The notes under the pieces were generated by a model. That model had not been told where the DNA came from, searched no databases, and saw only the letters and a program-made list of their open reading frames with translations. DNA of 64,000 nt. Origin: Nemertoderma westbladi (lineage: Eukaryota > Xenacoelomorpha > Nemertodermatida > Nemertodermatidae). The translations under genes and the position numbers were made by a program. Numbering within the stretch: the stretch's first letter is position 1; each line of letters starts with the position of its first letter. The stretch lies in the NCBI GenBank assembly GCA_032718475.1, contig JAUCBJ010007760.1:43504-107503 (forward strand), written 5' to 3'. Positions 19,909 to 30,696 of the stretch are shown here, piece after piece.

Positions 19909-21072
19909 TGTTCGCGCTTTTAGACCTTTAGCAGTTTAACCTGCCAATTTTAATTGTCTTTTTGTATATCAATTATTTAATGTACTGAAGTTACATCAGC
20001 CGAAGCCAGCCTGTGCGCGACCATTCACCCACAGTTAAGGGAGACTGGATTCGGATGCTTTGATAGTGATTGCAGTGTAGACCTACTGTATTATTTGATT
20101 GATCGTTAATATATAATCTCTGACAATATATTTACTTTCGGGGAAATATTAACAGTTCCTTTAGGACGTGGCGCTTTAAGTATAAAAACAGAGTTATGAC
20201 TTATACTAATCACAACTGGATGGCTACTGAGTTTCGTAAAAAGCGCATTCTTTAGGAGATGTTTTATTAACCTTCACACTACTTCACACGACTTAACACT
20301 ACTGCGCACTGATCTGCCGACCGTCACTGAATTTGATCATATATAAGGAGGATCGCAACTGACACATGTAGGGATCATGAAATAGCATTTAATTCACACA
20401 AAACCACTATAATGTAAGTCGCAGTTGCTACCGGTAAACCTGTTCCTCTAACCTTCAGTAATCAAGAAGATTGGGGGTTTTATGATTATTCATCGGTATT
20501 CTCCAAATATATCAGCAATATACACCAATTAACAATAATTAATAACAGAAGTAAAATAATGCGGTGAACAGTCAGTATGTGTTACTTATGCAGTGTTCCA
20601 TGTGCAGCAATGTTGACTTGCGGTGTGATGCGGTGTGCTGCGTTAATAGTTTTACGTTCTTGTAATCAAAGCCATCTGATGTTTCTGATGTTTAGGTCAA
20701 AGTCTGAAACTTCCAACACAGAAGTACAGAAGAATTTCCAAGCAGTTCTCTCGCTCAGAAAGGTAAACAAAGACCGTAATGCATTGCGCGGTTTTCCATT
20801 GGCCTCTGTACGAAATAAAATGAAAATCGCTCTGATTGGCTGAGCAGAACAAAGAGATGTTCCACGTTTACAGTAAATCAGCTGACAGATTTCGTCATCT
20901 GAGTTCCAGTCTTTTATAGTATTAAGCGCATTGCGGCAGAAAATGGCTTGTTATGTCCGCTAAAGCACCTACACGGTACATTGCGGAGAAAATGGCTTGT
21001 TATGTCCGCTAAAGCACCTACACGGTATATTGCGGAGAAAAATGACTTGTTATGTCCGCAAAAGCTTTTACA
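19909..21072 (-). mobile_element. Solo LTR of the BEL/Pao family, inserted in an R1 LINE
   Basis: This 1164-bp unit starts TGTTCGCGCTTTTAGACC and ends AAGCTTTTACA on the + strand, in the same orientation as the LTRs of BEL-A and BEL-B. Target duplication ACAAT lies at 19904-19908 and 21073-21077. Removing it makes the LINE sequence continuous, as in the intact R1 copy at 18571-18590. The interior includes three ~55-bp repeats near 20935-21060 (TGCGGAGAAAATGGCTTGTT type). Confidence 0.9.
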
Positions 21073-21306
21073 ACAATGAACCCGGCGTAGCATTCTTGTG
21101 AATGTGCCATCCAGAGATTTGGTGTCCTCAGCAGTAAGAGCCCAGCATCGACTCCCATAGAGGAGTACTGGAACTACTGCTGCTCTAAATAATCGGACCT
21201 TAAGTTTCCGATTAATTCTCAGTGACTTCCAAATCCTGGAAAGCCTATTCAAGGCTGCCCATGCCTTCCCCTTACGTATTCGAAGGTCCTCACCTGACTT
21301 CCAGAT
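21073..21306 (-). pseudogene. R1-family LINE, reverse transcriptase tail
   Basis: This minus-strand segment links the RT-domain ORF to the LTR insertion site: NRLSRIWKSLRINRKLKVRL, then VPVLLYGSRCWALTAEDTKS and FTRMLRRVHC. A stop at 21307-21309 and at least one frame change separate it from the RT core. Confidence 0.8.
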
Positions 21307-22887
21307 TCATGATCCCAGGTAACAGAAGTCGTCCACATGCTCAAGCATACCTTCCTTTGAGCTTATGCTCATCCGATCAGAGACTTGCTGAGAACTTTCA
21401 AAGTTAACTGTCAAAATTTTGGTCTTTCTGGAGTTAATAAAAAGACCAACACTAGAAGCAGCATGTTCTAATGAGCTGAGGAGCCGTTGCGCTCCCTCTA
21501 GTGATTCTGAGAGTACTCCTAAGTCATCAGCAAAGTCTAGATCAGTTATGTACTTGGCAGGATTTCCTCGACTTCTGGAGCCAGTAGGTGGAGTTATCAT
21601 CACTCCATCATCATTATGATGATCTAAGGACATGCGTAGAACATAGTCAACCACAATTATGAACAAGAATGGTGCAAGTGTGTCTCCATGGAGGACGCCC
21701 CATAACACTTCAAATGGTTCTGTGTCACCATCAACAGTAGACACAACTGTTGTCGAACCATCGCATACTGATCTGATTGCTGCAATAATTTCATCAGGAA
21801 TCCCATATAATGAAAGTATGCTGAACATACCTGAGCGAGAGACTGAATCAAAGGCCTTGAAGAAGTCAACAAAGATAACAGTCAGATGCCTGTCTTTCTT
21901 TTTTGATAACTCTTCAATAATCCTTCTAAGTGCCAAAATGGGCTCCATGGTCCCACGACCTTTACGGAACCCATTCTGATTTCCACGGAGCAGTCTCTCA
22001 ATGGGATCCCTGATGCGATTTAATAGAATCCTATTGTATAGCTTTGCAGCAATCGAGATCAATGAGATTCCCCGAAAAGAACCATAGAGTGTTAGGTTGC
22101 CCTTCTTGGGAACTGGCACCAACTTATTTGTTTTCATTTCTTGTGGGACTCTTGTTGTTCGGTACATGTCTACTATGATGGGATAGATGAGCTTTAAACA
22201 CTCAGGTATTTTAAAGACCTCAGGGGGAACACCATCTACTCCACTGGCACGATTGGTCTTAATGCTCTTTGCAGCAGCCTTCACTTCTGCAAAGGAGATA
22301 TCGCCAATGGGAATATCTGGGAGTACAGACTCAGACACTTTTACTTCTATAAAGTTATCAGGCAATACCCTGTCATTATTGAGGAGCTTTTCAAAGTGGG
22401 CTTTCCAACCATTGAGGCGATCGGCTGGTGATTCAGCCTTAACCTTGGTGGTTGGTTGGCTTTTCCGCCCAGTAAGCAGATTGATCGATTTCCATGCCTG
22501 GGATGATTGCCTGCTGTCGTCAGCATCATTGATGGCAGCAACCTGTTGGTTTATTAGCTCCTGTAGATTAGCAGAGTACTGCCTGTTCAGGGACCTAGAT
22601 GCAGCCTTAACTGCATTCTTGGCCGCTGTAGTCTGTTTGAGTCGGGACTCTTTCTGCGCCTTATGAAGGTCATTTCGGCACTTCTGAATTTTGTTGTCAG
22701 TCCAGGGGGCCCTTTTCATGTTTCGAGGGTATACAGGAACTGTTTCTGCAGCTGCTAACTTAACTGCTTCTGTAAAGGCAGTATAGCCCTCACAGTGATC
22801 TGCCGTCTCAGAGGCAAGAGCCTCATACCTGTTGCTCAGCTGTAGTGTGAAGCGAGATCTCACACTTGGGTCACTTAATTGCACCAA
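21307..22887 (-). CDS. R1-family LINE reverse transcriptase core (526 codons)
   Basis: The ORF starts at the first ATG (22887) and ends at a TGA after FCYLGS. Residues ~1-150 are the linker between endonuclease and RT (APWTDNKIQKCRNDLHKAQK). RT follows: PVPKKGN and FRGISLISIAAKLYNRI (~260-290), NQNGFRKGRGT (~305), motif A FVDFFKAFDS (~340), motif B GVLHGDTLAPFLF (~400, His where related copies have Gln) and motif C TDLDFADDL (~455). The two motif C Asp and the motif A Asp are present. The endonuclease is absent, so the copy is 5'-truncated near 22887. The stop after motif C and the solo LTR downstream make it non-autonomous. Confidence 0.85.
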   Translation of the reverse strand: MVQLSDPSVRSRFTLQLSNRYEALASETADHCEGYTAFTEAVKLAAAETVPVYPRNMKRAPWTDNKIQKCRNDLHKAQKESRLKQTTAAKNAVKAASRSLNRQYSANLQELINQQVAAINDADDSRQSSQAWKSINLLTGRKSQPTTKVKAESPADRLNGWKAHFEKLLNNDRVLPDNFIEVKVSESVLPDIPIGDISFAEVKAAAKSIKTNRASGVDGVPPEVFKIPECLKLIYPIIVDMYRTTRVPQEMKTNKLVPVPKKGNLTLYGSFRGISLISIAAKLYNRILLNRIRDPIERLLRGNQNGFRKGRGTMEPILALRRIIEELSKKKDRHLTVIFVDFFKAFDSVSRSGMFSILSLYGIPDEIIAAIRSVCDGSTTVVSTVDGDTEPFEVLWGVLHGDTLAPFLFIIVVDYVLRMSLDHHNDDGVMITPPTGSRSRGNPAKYITDLDFADDLGVLSESLEGAQRLLSSLEHAASSVGLFINSRKTKILTVNFESSQQVSDRMSISSKEGMLEHVDDFCYLGS

Positions 22888-23858
22888 AATCCAAAAAATG
22901 ACACATTTTCGAAGTTCATATTAGAAATACATTTGAAAGTTGTTTTAAACACAGCAAACCTGCTGCGAAAATTTCACCCAATTCATGAAGCCGTTGTCGA
23001 GAAAAAGGTACATTTATCTCTAAATTTCACAAAAAAGTAAATGCTGAGAAAAACGCTTTTAAAGTTTTCAAACCTTCCCGCTAATTTTATGTAAATCGCA
23101 GGAAATTTCAAAATAAGCCAAATAAAATAAACTACTCCAGCGAATAAAATTAACGATTAACACTGAGTTCATTGCTGATATCTGTTTTAATGTTTGATGA
23201 CATCTGGACTGTCTGTTTGTCTGTCTTTCTGTCTGTCTGTCTGACTGTCAATCTCACAGACAATAAATAAGTAAGCCCACCTTATGATTAGGGGGTTTTC
23301 CTAGTCGCTGATTCCATTTCCGATGTCAATTTCAATATTTGACTGAACCTAGAATATCTGTTGTTATGTCTGTCAAAATATAAGGAGGCATATCACCTGA
23401 ACAGAAATTCTGATATGGGGGTTTTCCTAGTAGCTGATTTGATTTCTAATACCCGTTTAAATATTTGATGACATCTGGACTGTCTTTCTGTCTCTCTGTC
23501 TGACTGTCGGTCTCACAGACAAAATATAAGTAAACACATCACTTTACCATAATTTATGATATGGGGGTTTTCCTAGTCGCTGATTTCATTTCGATGTCAT
23601 TTTTAATAACCGAATGAACCTAGACTGTTTGTTTAAGTCTGTCTGTATGTCTTCCTTGACAGACAGATCGACTGACAGACAAATATACAGGCTCCTCCAA
23701 ACACGAAAGATAACACCAGAAATGAAATCACCGACCTTAAAAACTCCCACAGTGAAAATTTTAGTTACGTAGTGTGCTTCGTTATGGTTTTGACAGACAG
23801 ACTGACAGCACTTTTATGAGACCGTATATGAGACTTTTTAATACCTTTTTAAGACCTG
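22888..23858. repeat. Degenerate ~130-145-bp repeats with (TCTG)n microsatellites
   Basis: GGGGGTTTTCCTAGTCGCTG or close variants recur near 23290, 23417 and 23562. Each is followed by a GATT...ATTTC-GATGTCA block and TCTGTCTG/GACAGACA microsatellite tracts. The first ~250 bp (22888-23140) is AT-rich with nothing recognised. There is no ORF. The left target duplication of BEL-A is the last five bases (23854-23858). Confidence 0.6.
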
Positions 23859-25078
23859 TGTACGCGCTTTTGAAGACCTTTAGCAGTTTAACCTGCCAAA
23901 ATTTATATGTCTTTTGGTTTATAAATAGACTTTAGAAATTGACAAATATTTAATACCAATAAACACAACATTAGCCGAAGCCAGCCTAGTGCGCGTCCAT
24001 TCACCCGCTGGATATTCCCGGGAGACTGGGTTCGGATGTGGCTTAAATTTTATTATTGCAGTGAAGCCTACTGTATTATTCGATTGATCGTTAATAAGTA
24101 ATTTCTGACAAATATTATTCACTTTCGGGAAATATTAACAGTTCCTTTAGGACGTGGCGCTCTACCTAAGTAAACAGAGCTATGACTTATACTACATGCA
24201 ACGGTAAGGCTTATGATTCACGTATAAGGCGCATTCTTTAGGAAATGCTTTGTTATCAGTCACAATCATGCACACTACCGGTATCGCACAATACTGCACA
24301 CTAATCTGCCGACCGTCAATGAATTTGATCACACATAAAGAGAACAGCAATTGACCTATGTAGTGTCTATCAAATAGCATTAGGTTCACTAAAAACCACG
24401 ATAACATAAGTCGCAATTGTTATATATAGCCTGTCTCTCTAACCTGTAGTGTATCAAGAAAATTGGGAAATTTGGGTTCTTTATAGATGTTCTCCAAATA
24501 ATAATATTCAACCAACTGATAAACACAACAGTAAATAACATTAAGACGGTAGGTTAAGATAATGTAACACGCTGACAATGCAGCAAACACAACCGATCGG
24601 GCAGATCGGGCCTATAACAGTTATACATTCTATAATTTAAGCCTACTAATGTTTTACTAAAAGTCTGAAACGAGTCATTCCAAAAGCCGATGTTCTGGCG
24701 TAGGAGGAATAACAACACACACTGTCCTCTGTCCCTGTTGCAGGTATCTTTTACACAGAGAGGAATAGCTCTCATTGGCAGAACACCAGATTCCACAGGT
24801 TCCACGAATATCTAAATGCCGAACTATCAGGATTTTTGCATCCCTTGGCCAGCACACAAAATGAGTCACTCCGCTCGGTTGTCCTGGTTGCATACTCTGC
24901 TGCTATAGCTCTGGTTGGCCGATAGAACATAGCAAAGAACCCCTCGTACAGCAAATCAGCCAATCAGCCGGTCGCTTGTATCATTCGAGTTAGTGAGCCT
25001 TTTAGAGTATTCCAGCGCCTGGGGGGAAACTGGATTGCAAAGCAAAAGGGCCAGTTATATCCCACAGAAGCTTTTACA
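23859..25078 (-). repeat. BEL-A 3' LTR
   Basis: 1220 bp, TG...CA ends, identical in length to the LTR at 38554-39773. Five differences seen: near 24159 (C/T), 24196 (T/C), 24610 and 24624 (T/G and A/G), and 24863 (A/G). It lies next to the polypurine tract. Confidence 0.95.
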
Positions 25079-25090
25079 CCGCTCCCAGAA
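25079..25090 (-). promoter_or_regulatory. BEL-A polypurine tract
   Basis: On the minus strand TTCTGGGAGCGG directly precedes the TG of the 3' LTR. This is the expected site for plus-strand priming. The same bases precede the BEL-B 3' LTR. Confidence 0.7.
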
Positions 25091-25156
25091 AATGGGATTT
25101 AAGTCTATAAAATATACAAAATCACAGTTTCTAATATACGTAAATACTCTAAACAG

Positions 25157-26606
25157 TTAGTCTTTCTTACGCGGACGGCGTTTACGCAGTTTTTTAAAGC
25201 TAGCCAGAGTCTTTTTCTCTTTGGGGCGAGCCACTTTACAAGGAGGGCTATAACTCCTGGGTGAAGGGTGCAATATGATTGCATCAGAGGGTGTAGGATT
25301 ATGGTCGGTGTATCCGCCAGTCGAAGTGCCGGGTTGATTGACATCAACGTCGGGGGAGAGGGGTCTAACGGCCTTGAGAGCGCGTTTTAGGATGGCCGCT
25401 CGTACGGGTCCTTTACGAGTGGTCTGAACGAGAGCCGTGGGTGGACCATAGGCAGTCAGAAACTTCCTGGGTTTAATGGTTCTTTCCAACTCGCGTTCGC
25501 GGGCTCGGTATTCGTAAGGCCATCGATATACTTCCTGTAACTCGGGGTGTGAGTTAACAAATAAGTCTCCATAGTCCGGGTCCTGACGGATATAATTGAT
25601 TAAGCTATAGGAATGAAGGTCGCTAGGATTAACACTCCTAAGAAATTTGCGTACGAACTTGGTTGAAATACATTCTCCAACGCGCTTCAGTAGTTCGTAA
25701 CTCGATATGCGTGATTTCTATTCGACAGAAGCGAATAGATAAGGATGGAACGCATAAACTCCTTCGTAAGCGCGTCCAGGATAATAACGATGGCGCGAAT
25801 CACAATGTAAATCAGCGCTCGCTTCCCAAGCTCTGATGTAACGTAGTGTGATCATTTCATCTACGCTTTCCAAATCGTGATTAAAAGGGCAATCGAAACT
25901 GGCGTGTCCCTTTAGTTGACAATGTTGCCATTGAGTCATAAATTGAGGGCAAACTGCAAAAATGTGCAAGTTATTGAGTCTGCAATACGCGCAATAAATT
26001 TCCATCGCTGGTTGTTCGTGGAAATAGGAACAGCGGACGTTTGTGTCCATGGGCGTAACATGGTCTCTCGATGCGCATAACCAACAACGTTGCCGAGAAA
26101 CATAGTTGGCATGGCGATAATCGTACGCAGTGAGACACTGTGGACCTTGATACCATTCTAGGAGGTAATCGTTGTCGCTGTTCCGGGCGCGATAGGCTGA
26201 ATCTCCTCAGATTCTAGGCATATTGGTTCGTCTTCCCAGTCTGTTACGAATATAATTTTCGTGATCTATTCTCGGTTTATCGTTACGACTCCGCTGGGTA
26301 TGATATTTAAATAGAACCATTTCCCTTTTCGGTGTTTACATCGTCTGTATCATGTAAATCGATAGGATGGCCGGTAGTTAGGAAGTCCATATACGTACCA
26401 TTACGATGCGTATAGCGAGCGGTGAATTTTCGATAGTCCAATTCACGCGTAAGTTGCTCTTGGGACATCGGCGGTTTGATATAACGACCATCGTCCTCCG
26501 TAATGGTGGGATCGGCTTCACCGCGTATCAAGCTATCCACAAATGCTTGTAAAGGTAGAGTATATCGCTCCCTGATACCAAGATCATCTTCTATCAACTC
26601 CGTCAT
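25157..26606 (-). pseudogene. BEL-A accessory gene (zinc-knuckle protein), broken
   Basis: This is the homologue of the BEL-B ORFs at 42269-42667 and 41229-42122, between pol and the 3' LTR. The first part starts at 26606 (MTELIEDDLGIRERYTLPLQ) and shifts frame near 26335, where BEL-A has one more A than BEL-B. A TGA shared with BEL-B follows near 26208. The frame then runs through a Cys/His-rich region to a TAG at 25718-25720, where BEL-B has CAG, and on in the same frame to a Lys/Arg-rich end (KLRKRRPRKKD). The first Cys of the third zinc knuckle is Trp here, so this copy has probably lost that site. Confidence 0.7.
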
Positions 26607-28227
26607 ATCTGCTATCTGAGTTTATTAATATTGTAATGAGTTTATATTTAGGCGAGCGGGCGTCGCTGCCTACCTCTCTTTGCCCCCGGACAGTGGGATT
26701 CTCAGCGCCGATGTATCGTCATCGCGGTGTTTACGCCAACATGTAGCAACAGCACGACAACGACAACCGGCATAAGTCACTCCACTGTCCGTCCCAAGGC
26801 TTGAATCCACTTTAGGTTCTTTCTATAGGAGAGTTGGGCTACTTTCACAATTGCGACTAGCTACTGTAAACACACCTTAGCAGTAACATTCACCTACAAA
26901 CGCACAAATTCCACACAACTGTCACCAATTGTACACATACAGGCCATTTGTCCGTTAGTCAGTGCCTTCCAGAATGTCACGTTATTACTGTGTATCCTTG
27001 GATACTAACAGTGTGCTATGTATTCTCTATGCTATGCAATGGGACAAGCTTTCTGTTGTTCTTTTAACTTGCTTCTAATTCTAGCGTGGGTGTTGCTATG
27101 GTGACATTATGGAAAGCTAGCAGAAGAATTAGGGTAATTCTCATGCATACAGATCTGGGATGCTATTTAATAGTAATTCTTTAACTGTCAATATCCTCTT
27201 TATGCATGATTTTATTAATTTTATCGGCTATTGACTATATGTTGGAGATTCTCACACTCTAATACACTCAATAATATGAATCTCCGCTCCCATGATCTAT
27301 TAATTAATGGAATTTTGGGAATGTTATAAATTGCACAAAATGACAATTTATGAAATTCATTTAAGATATGAATTTAAATTTATTCCCGTGAATTTTATTA
27401 TTTGATGGTAAAATTGACACAATTTTATTCCAGAGCATGTCTGGGGACATAGGATCCTTAATTCTATAAAATTGTCTTTTAAGAGTATCGGTAAGTGCTG
27501 CGATATCTTAATTGACTAGAAATTTTAAAGGATCTGAATTTTACAGATTTTAATAAATATTAAATTAATATTTAAGATGGGCACCGATTTATTCCAGAGC
27601 TTGTCTGGGGACGTTAACCACTGATTCTAGAATTTGTCTTTCAAGTATATCGGTGGGTGCCGCGATATCTTAATCGACTAGAATTACAGATGGTCAAAAG
27701 GTTTAACAGATTTATTTGCGTTTTACGCTACTGTTAGAGGGACATCACGCTACTATGTATTATTTAATATAAGGTAGAAGAGCAATATCGCACGAAGCAA
27801 TGTCAGTGTGAAGAGGCAAGTCGTTTCCAAGGTCTACCCAGAGCTTGGTTTAGCCGAGACACGAGGATCTGAACTTTGCATTCCTAATACTCTGCCTACC
27901 AATAATACTTGAATATAGTAGTGGCTTTATTGTACTTTAAGAAGTACGGACATTTCATCTTACTATAGCCACGTATTTATAATATGATACGGACAGTAAG
28001 GAAAGAGAAAAATTATTTCTCGCCGTCGCACTAAATATATATTATAAGTAATTACGTACGTAATAAACACTAATATATTGCACTAATCTACTAAATAATC
28101 ACTAAAATAACATTCTACTAAATAAAATTGAATAAAAACGATTATAATAAAATACATAATAAAGTTCGCATATAAAAATATAATAAAATAGATAAAACAA
28201 TATAGTCATACACCCACTCCAGACGTA
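26607..28227 (-). other. BEL-A non-coding spacer between pol and the accessory gene
   Basis: 1.6 kb with no ORF. It contains two diverged direct copies of a ~105-bp block, starting TTATTCCAGAGC(A/T)TGTCTG near 27428 and 27590 and ending GCGATATCTTAAT(T/C)GACTAG. BEL-B keeps both copies. The spacer may hold splice or RNA-processing signals for the accessory gene; none can be proven here. Confidence 0.6.
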
Positions 28228-29466
28228 TCACGTTAGGGAGTCCCTAGATGTTTGAGGAATTAGGGAGGTGGTCGTGGGAAGAGTGTCTTGCCTTCCATAG
28301 TTTCCAGAGAGTTCTCTGTCTCTTTCCAGTAAACATAAACGACCAACTGGGCGATTGAGTTGTTGCGTCTCAAAGATTATGCCTGGCTTCTTGAAGTTAC
28401 GCCGCATGACGACAAGTTCTACTGAGCGCACTAAACCATCATCTGAGATGTGGGTCTCGATGATACGACCTGTCTGCCACCGTTTACGTGGGAGGTCTGG
28501 ATCTACAATAAGCACCATATCTCCGGCGCTGACGTTTTCTTGCTGCGCAAACCACTTAGTTCGAAGTTGTAGCGTGGGCAGATAATGTTTCTCGAAATGG
28601 TCAGCGAAACGACGGGATAGCAACTGCATAAGTTGCCAAGTTCGACGGCAGTATTCGTCTCCGTCGGCAATCTCCGATCGTGGGAGCATGGCTACAGGTT
28701 TCTTCAGTAGGAAGTGCGCGGGTGTTAGCGCTTCCAGGGAATCGGGACTCGATGAGACTGGCATAAGCGGTCTCTCGTTGAGATAGGCAGCGATTTCCTC
28801 CATTAATGTCCGCAAAAGTTCGTTGGTGAGATACGCGCGGCATGGCACTATAAAGTGAAATGCGGTTTTGACACTTCGAATTAATCTCTCCCAACTTCCT
28901 CCCCACCAAGGGGCGTCGGCGGCGTTGAAGGTCCAGCTAGACGCTGTTATCCTTAGCTGGTCGTCCACCTGTCTTTGGTTCCAGTCCTTCACGTAAGCCT
29001 GTATTTCGTTGTTGGCACCAATGAAGTTCGTTCCCTTATCCGATCTCATGGTATTACTCGTCCCGAAGCAAGCGATCTGTCGTCGTAAACTTAAGACGAA
29101 GCTGTTGGTAGATAGATCGTTCACCATATCGAGATGGATGGCTCTACAAGTCATGCACACGAAGATGACACACCATCTCTTGACTATAGTCCTAGCACGA
29201 TATACTTCAATAGGGCCAAATAAATCTACACCAGTATTAGTAAAAGGTGGTTCATAGAAGCTTACTCGTTCCCTAGGTAATTCTGCCTCTCGCTGTGTTA
29301 AAGGCCTACTGAATGCTTTCCTGCAGGGTATGCAGTTTCTAAGAACTTGGTTCAGAGCTCTACGGGGTTTATCAAAATAATAGCGAGTTCGAATTTCGAG
29401 AAAAATTAGAATTCGAGAATTCAAGAATTCGTTCTCTACCAGCATGATAAAGTTTACTGTGAACAT
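28228..29466 (-). CDS. BEL-A integrase region (412 codons)
   Basis: Integrase catalyses insertion of the cDNA. The ORF includes the end of the zinc-binding HHCC domain (LRNCIPCRKAF) and the catalytic DDE core: Asp in TGVDLFGPIEV (~29225), Asp in RSDKGTNFIG (~29034; most relatives have SDNG) and Glu in GGSWERLI (~28890). The C-terminal domain has GDMVLIVDPDLPRKRWQTGR, typical of the BEL/Pao integrase tail. The first ~30 codons are not native: a local AT-rich insertion of GAATTC-like repeats (about 29390-29435) has broken the join to the upstream frame inside the HHCC domain. The ATG is therefore fortuitous, and the protein would be read only as part of a polyprotein. Confidence 0.85.
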   Translation of the reverse strand: MFTVNFIMLVENEFLNSRILIFLEIRTRYYFDKPRRALNQVLRNCIPCRKAFSRPLTQREAELPRERVSFYEPPFTNTGVDLFGPIEVYRARTIVKRWCVIFVCMTCRAIHLDMVNDLSTNSFVLSLRRQIACFGTSNTMRSDKGTNFIGANNEIQAYVKDWNQRQVDDQLRITASSWTFNAADAPWWGGSWERLIRSVKTAFHFIVPCRAYLTNELLRTLMEEIAAYLNERPLMPVSSSPDSLEALTPAHFLLKKPVAMLPRSEIADGDEYCRRTWQLMQLLSRRFADHFEKHYLPTLQLRTKWFAQQENVSAGDMVLIVDPDLPRKRWQTGRIIETHISDDGLVRSVELVVMRRNFKKPGIIFETQQLNRPVGRLCLLERDRELSGNYGRQDTLPTTTSLIPQTSRDSLT

Positions 29467-30696
29467 CTACAATCATCTTGATTTGTACTTCAAGATTTCT
29501 AATAAGTATGGGGAATTTGGTGTCAAAGGATAAGGGCGCATTGGTGAGTCTTCCTCCAACACGTATTAGCCCATCTATCATTGTGCTTGAGAATCGATCC
29601 CTTAAGCGCATCTGCGGATTTCTAAACAACAGGAAATACTTTTCGGAATCCTCATAGCATTGCAGGAGTCTCAGTATCTGCTTATTTGTTTCTTCATGCT
29701 CCTGGTAACTAATTTTCTCCTTTAGAAAACGGTCAGATGTCTTATATTTGGGTAAATTTTTAATAACATGAACTTGTGCAGATGTCAATGTAGCGGTATC
29801 ACTAGTGGTCTTCGTCCTGGAGTAGTGATGATGAAAACATCGTCTTAAATATGTGACGGCTTTACAGAGCCGATTCCAGGAACTGTAATGATGCATTGCT
29901 CTCTGCAGCATGGGTGAGATTCCTTGCGAGACGTCTGGTATTCCAGATTTCCAATCTCTATCTCTAATTTCCACAACAGACTTATTTGTGCTGAGGGATT
30001 GGGGATCCGAAGCATCATTCCCAGAAGTATGTAATACAGATAGATCGATAGTCGGTTTAAATAACTTCGATTTACTCGCCCGGGTTTTAGGTTTGACTGT
30101 CTCCGCTCCCTTGGCTTGTCTAATTTCCGCCGTAGTAAGGTGAGGAGGCCATTCATCCTCTTCCTTGCTCAGGAAGTCGGGTCCACCCAACCAATCTGGA
30201 GTATCTATCAGTTCCTGTGGAGTTGCTCCCCTGGAGGCGATATCGGCTGGATTAATCGTACCAGGGCAATGTCTCCATTGATCTATCTTTGTGCGACTAA
30301 GAATAATAGCTACTCTGTTAGTAACAAAAACGCTGAACTGACAGACTTCATTGGTTAGATACTCCAACACGAGTAAAGCGTCGGTCCAATAAACCGTTTT
30401 CTCCAGTGGATAGTCGATTTGTTCCGTTACGTTCCGGCCGATGGCTGTAGCGTATAAAGCCGCCTTTAACTCCGCTCGAGGAACCTTTAACTTGTTGTTA
30501 ATCAATGCCTTAGATGTAACCAAGGCGACTTTGATTCCATCCGGAGTTTCGACTCACAGATATGCTACTATACCTATTCCCATGTCGCTAGCGTCTCCAA
30601 ACACATGGAGTTGATAGGAATACGTAGGAAGAACATGGCCAAAATATGCACGGGAAATTATAAAGTTCTCGATGGCAGGTAGAGAATCTTCCCATT
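29372..30696 (-). pseudogene. BEL-A RNase H region and integrase N-terminus
   Basis: After the frameshift near 30700 the frame reads the RNase H domain: LHVFGDASDMGIGIVAYL, a TGA (30554-30556, where CGA is expected), then KVPRAELKAALYA and VYWTDALLVLEYL, with catalytic acids Asp, Glu and Asp visible. A spacer with INPADIASRGATPQELIDTP (typical of BEL/Pao) and the HHCC start (KLYHAGRERIL) follow. It ends at a chance stop at 29372 in the GAATTC-rich insertion. RNase H removes the RNA strand during reverse transcription. The stop and both frame breaks make it non-functional as it stands. Confidence 0.8.

Noticed and set aside
24192-25000. Small minus-strand ORFs inside the LTRs, repeated at 38887-39688
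   Set aside because: They recur only because the two LTRs are identical; they are short, overlap in several frames and show no domain.
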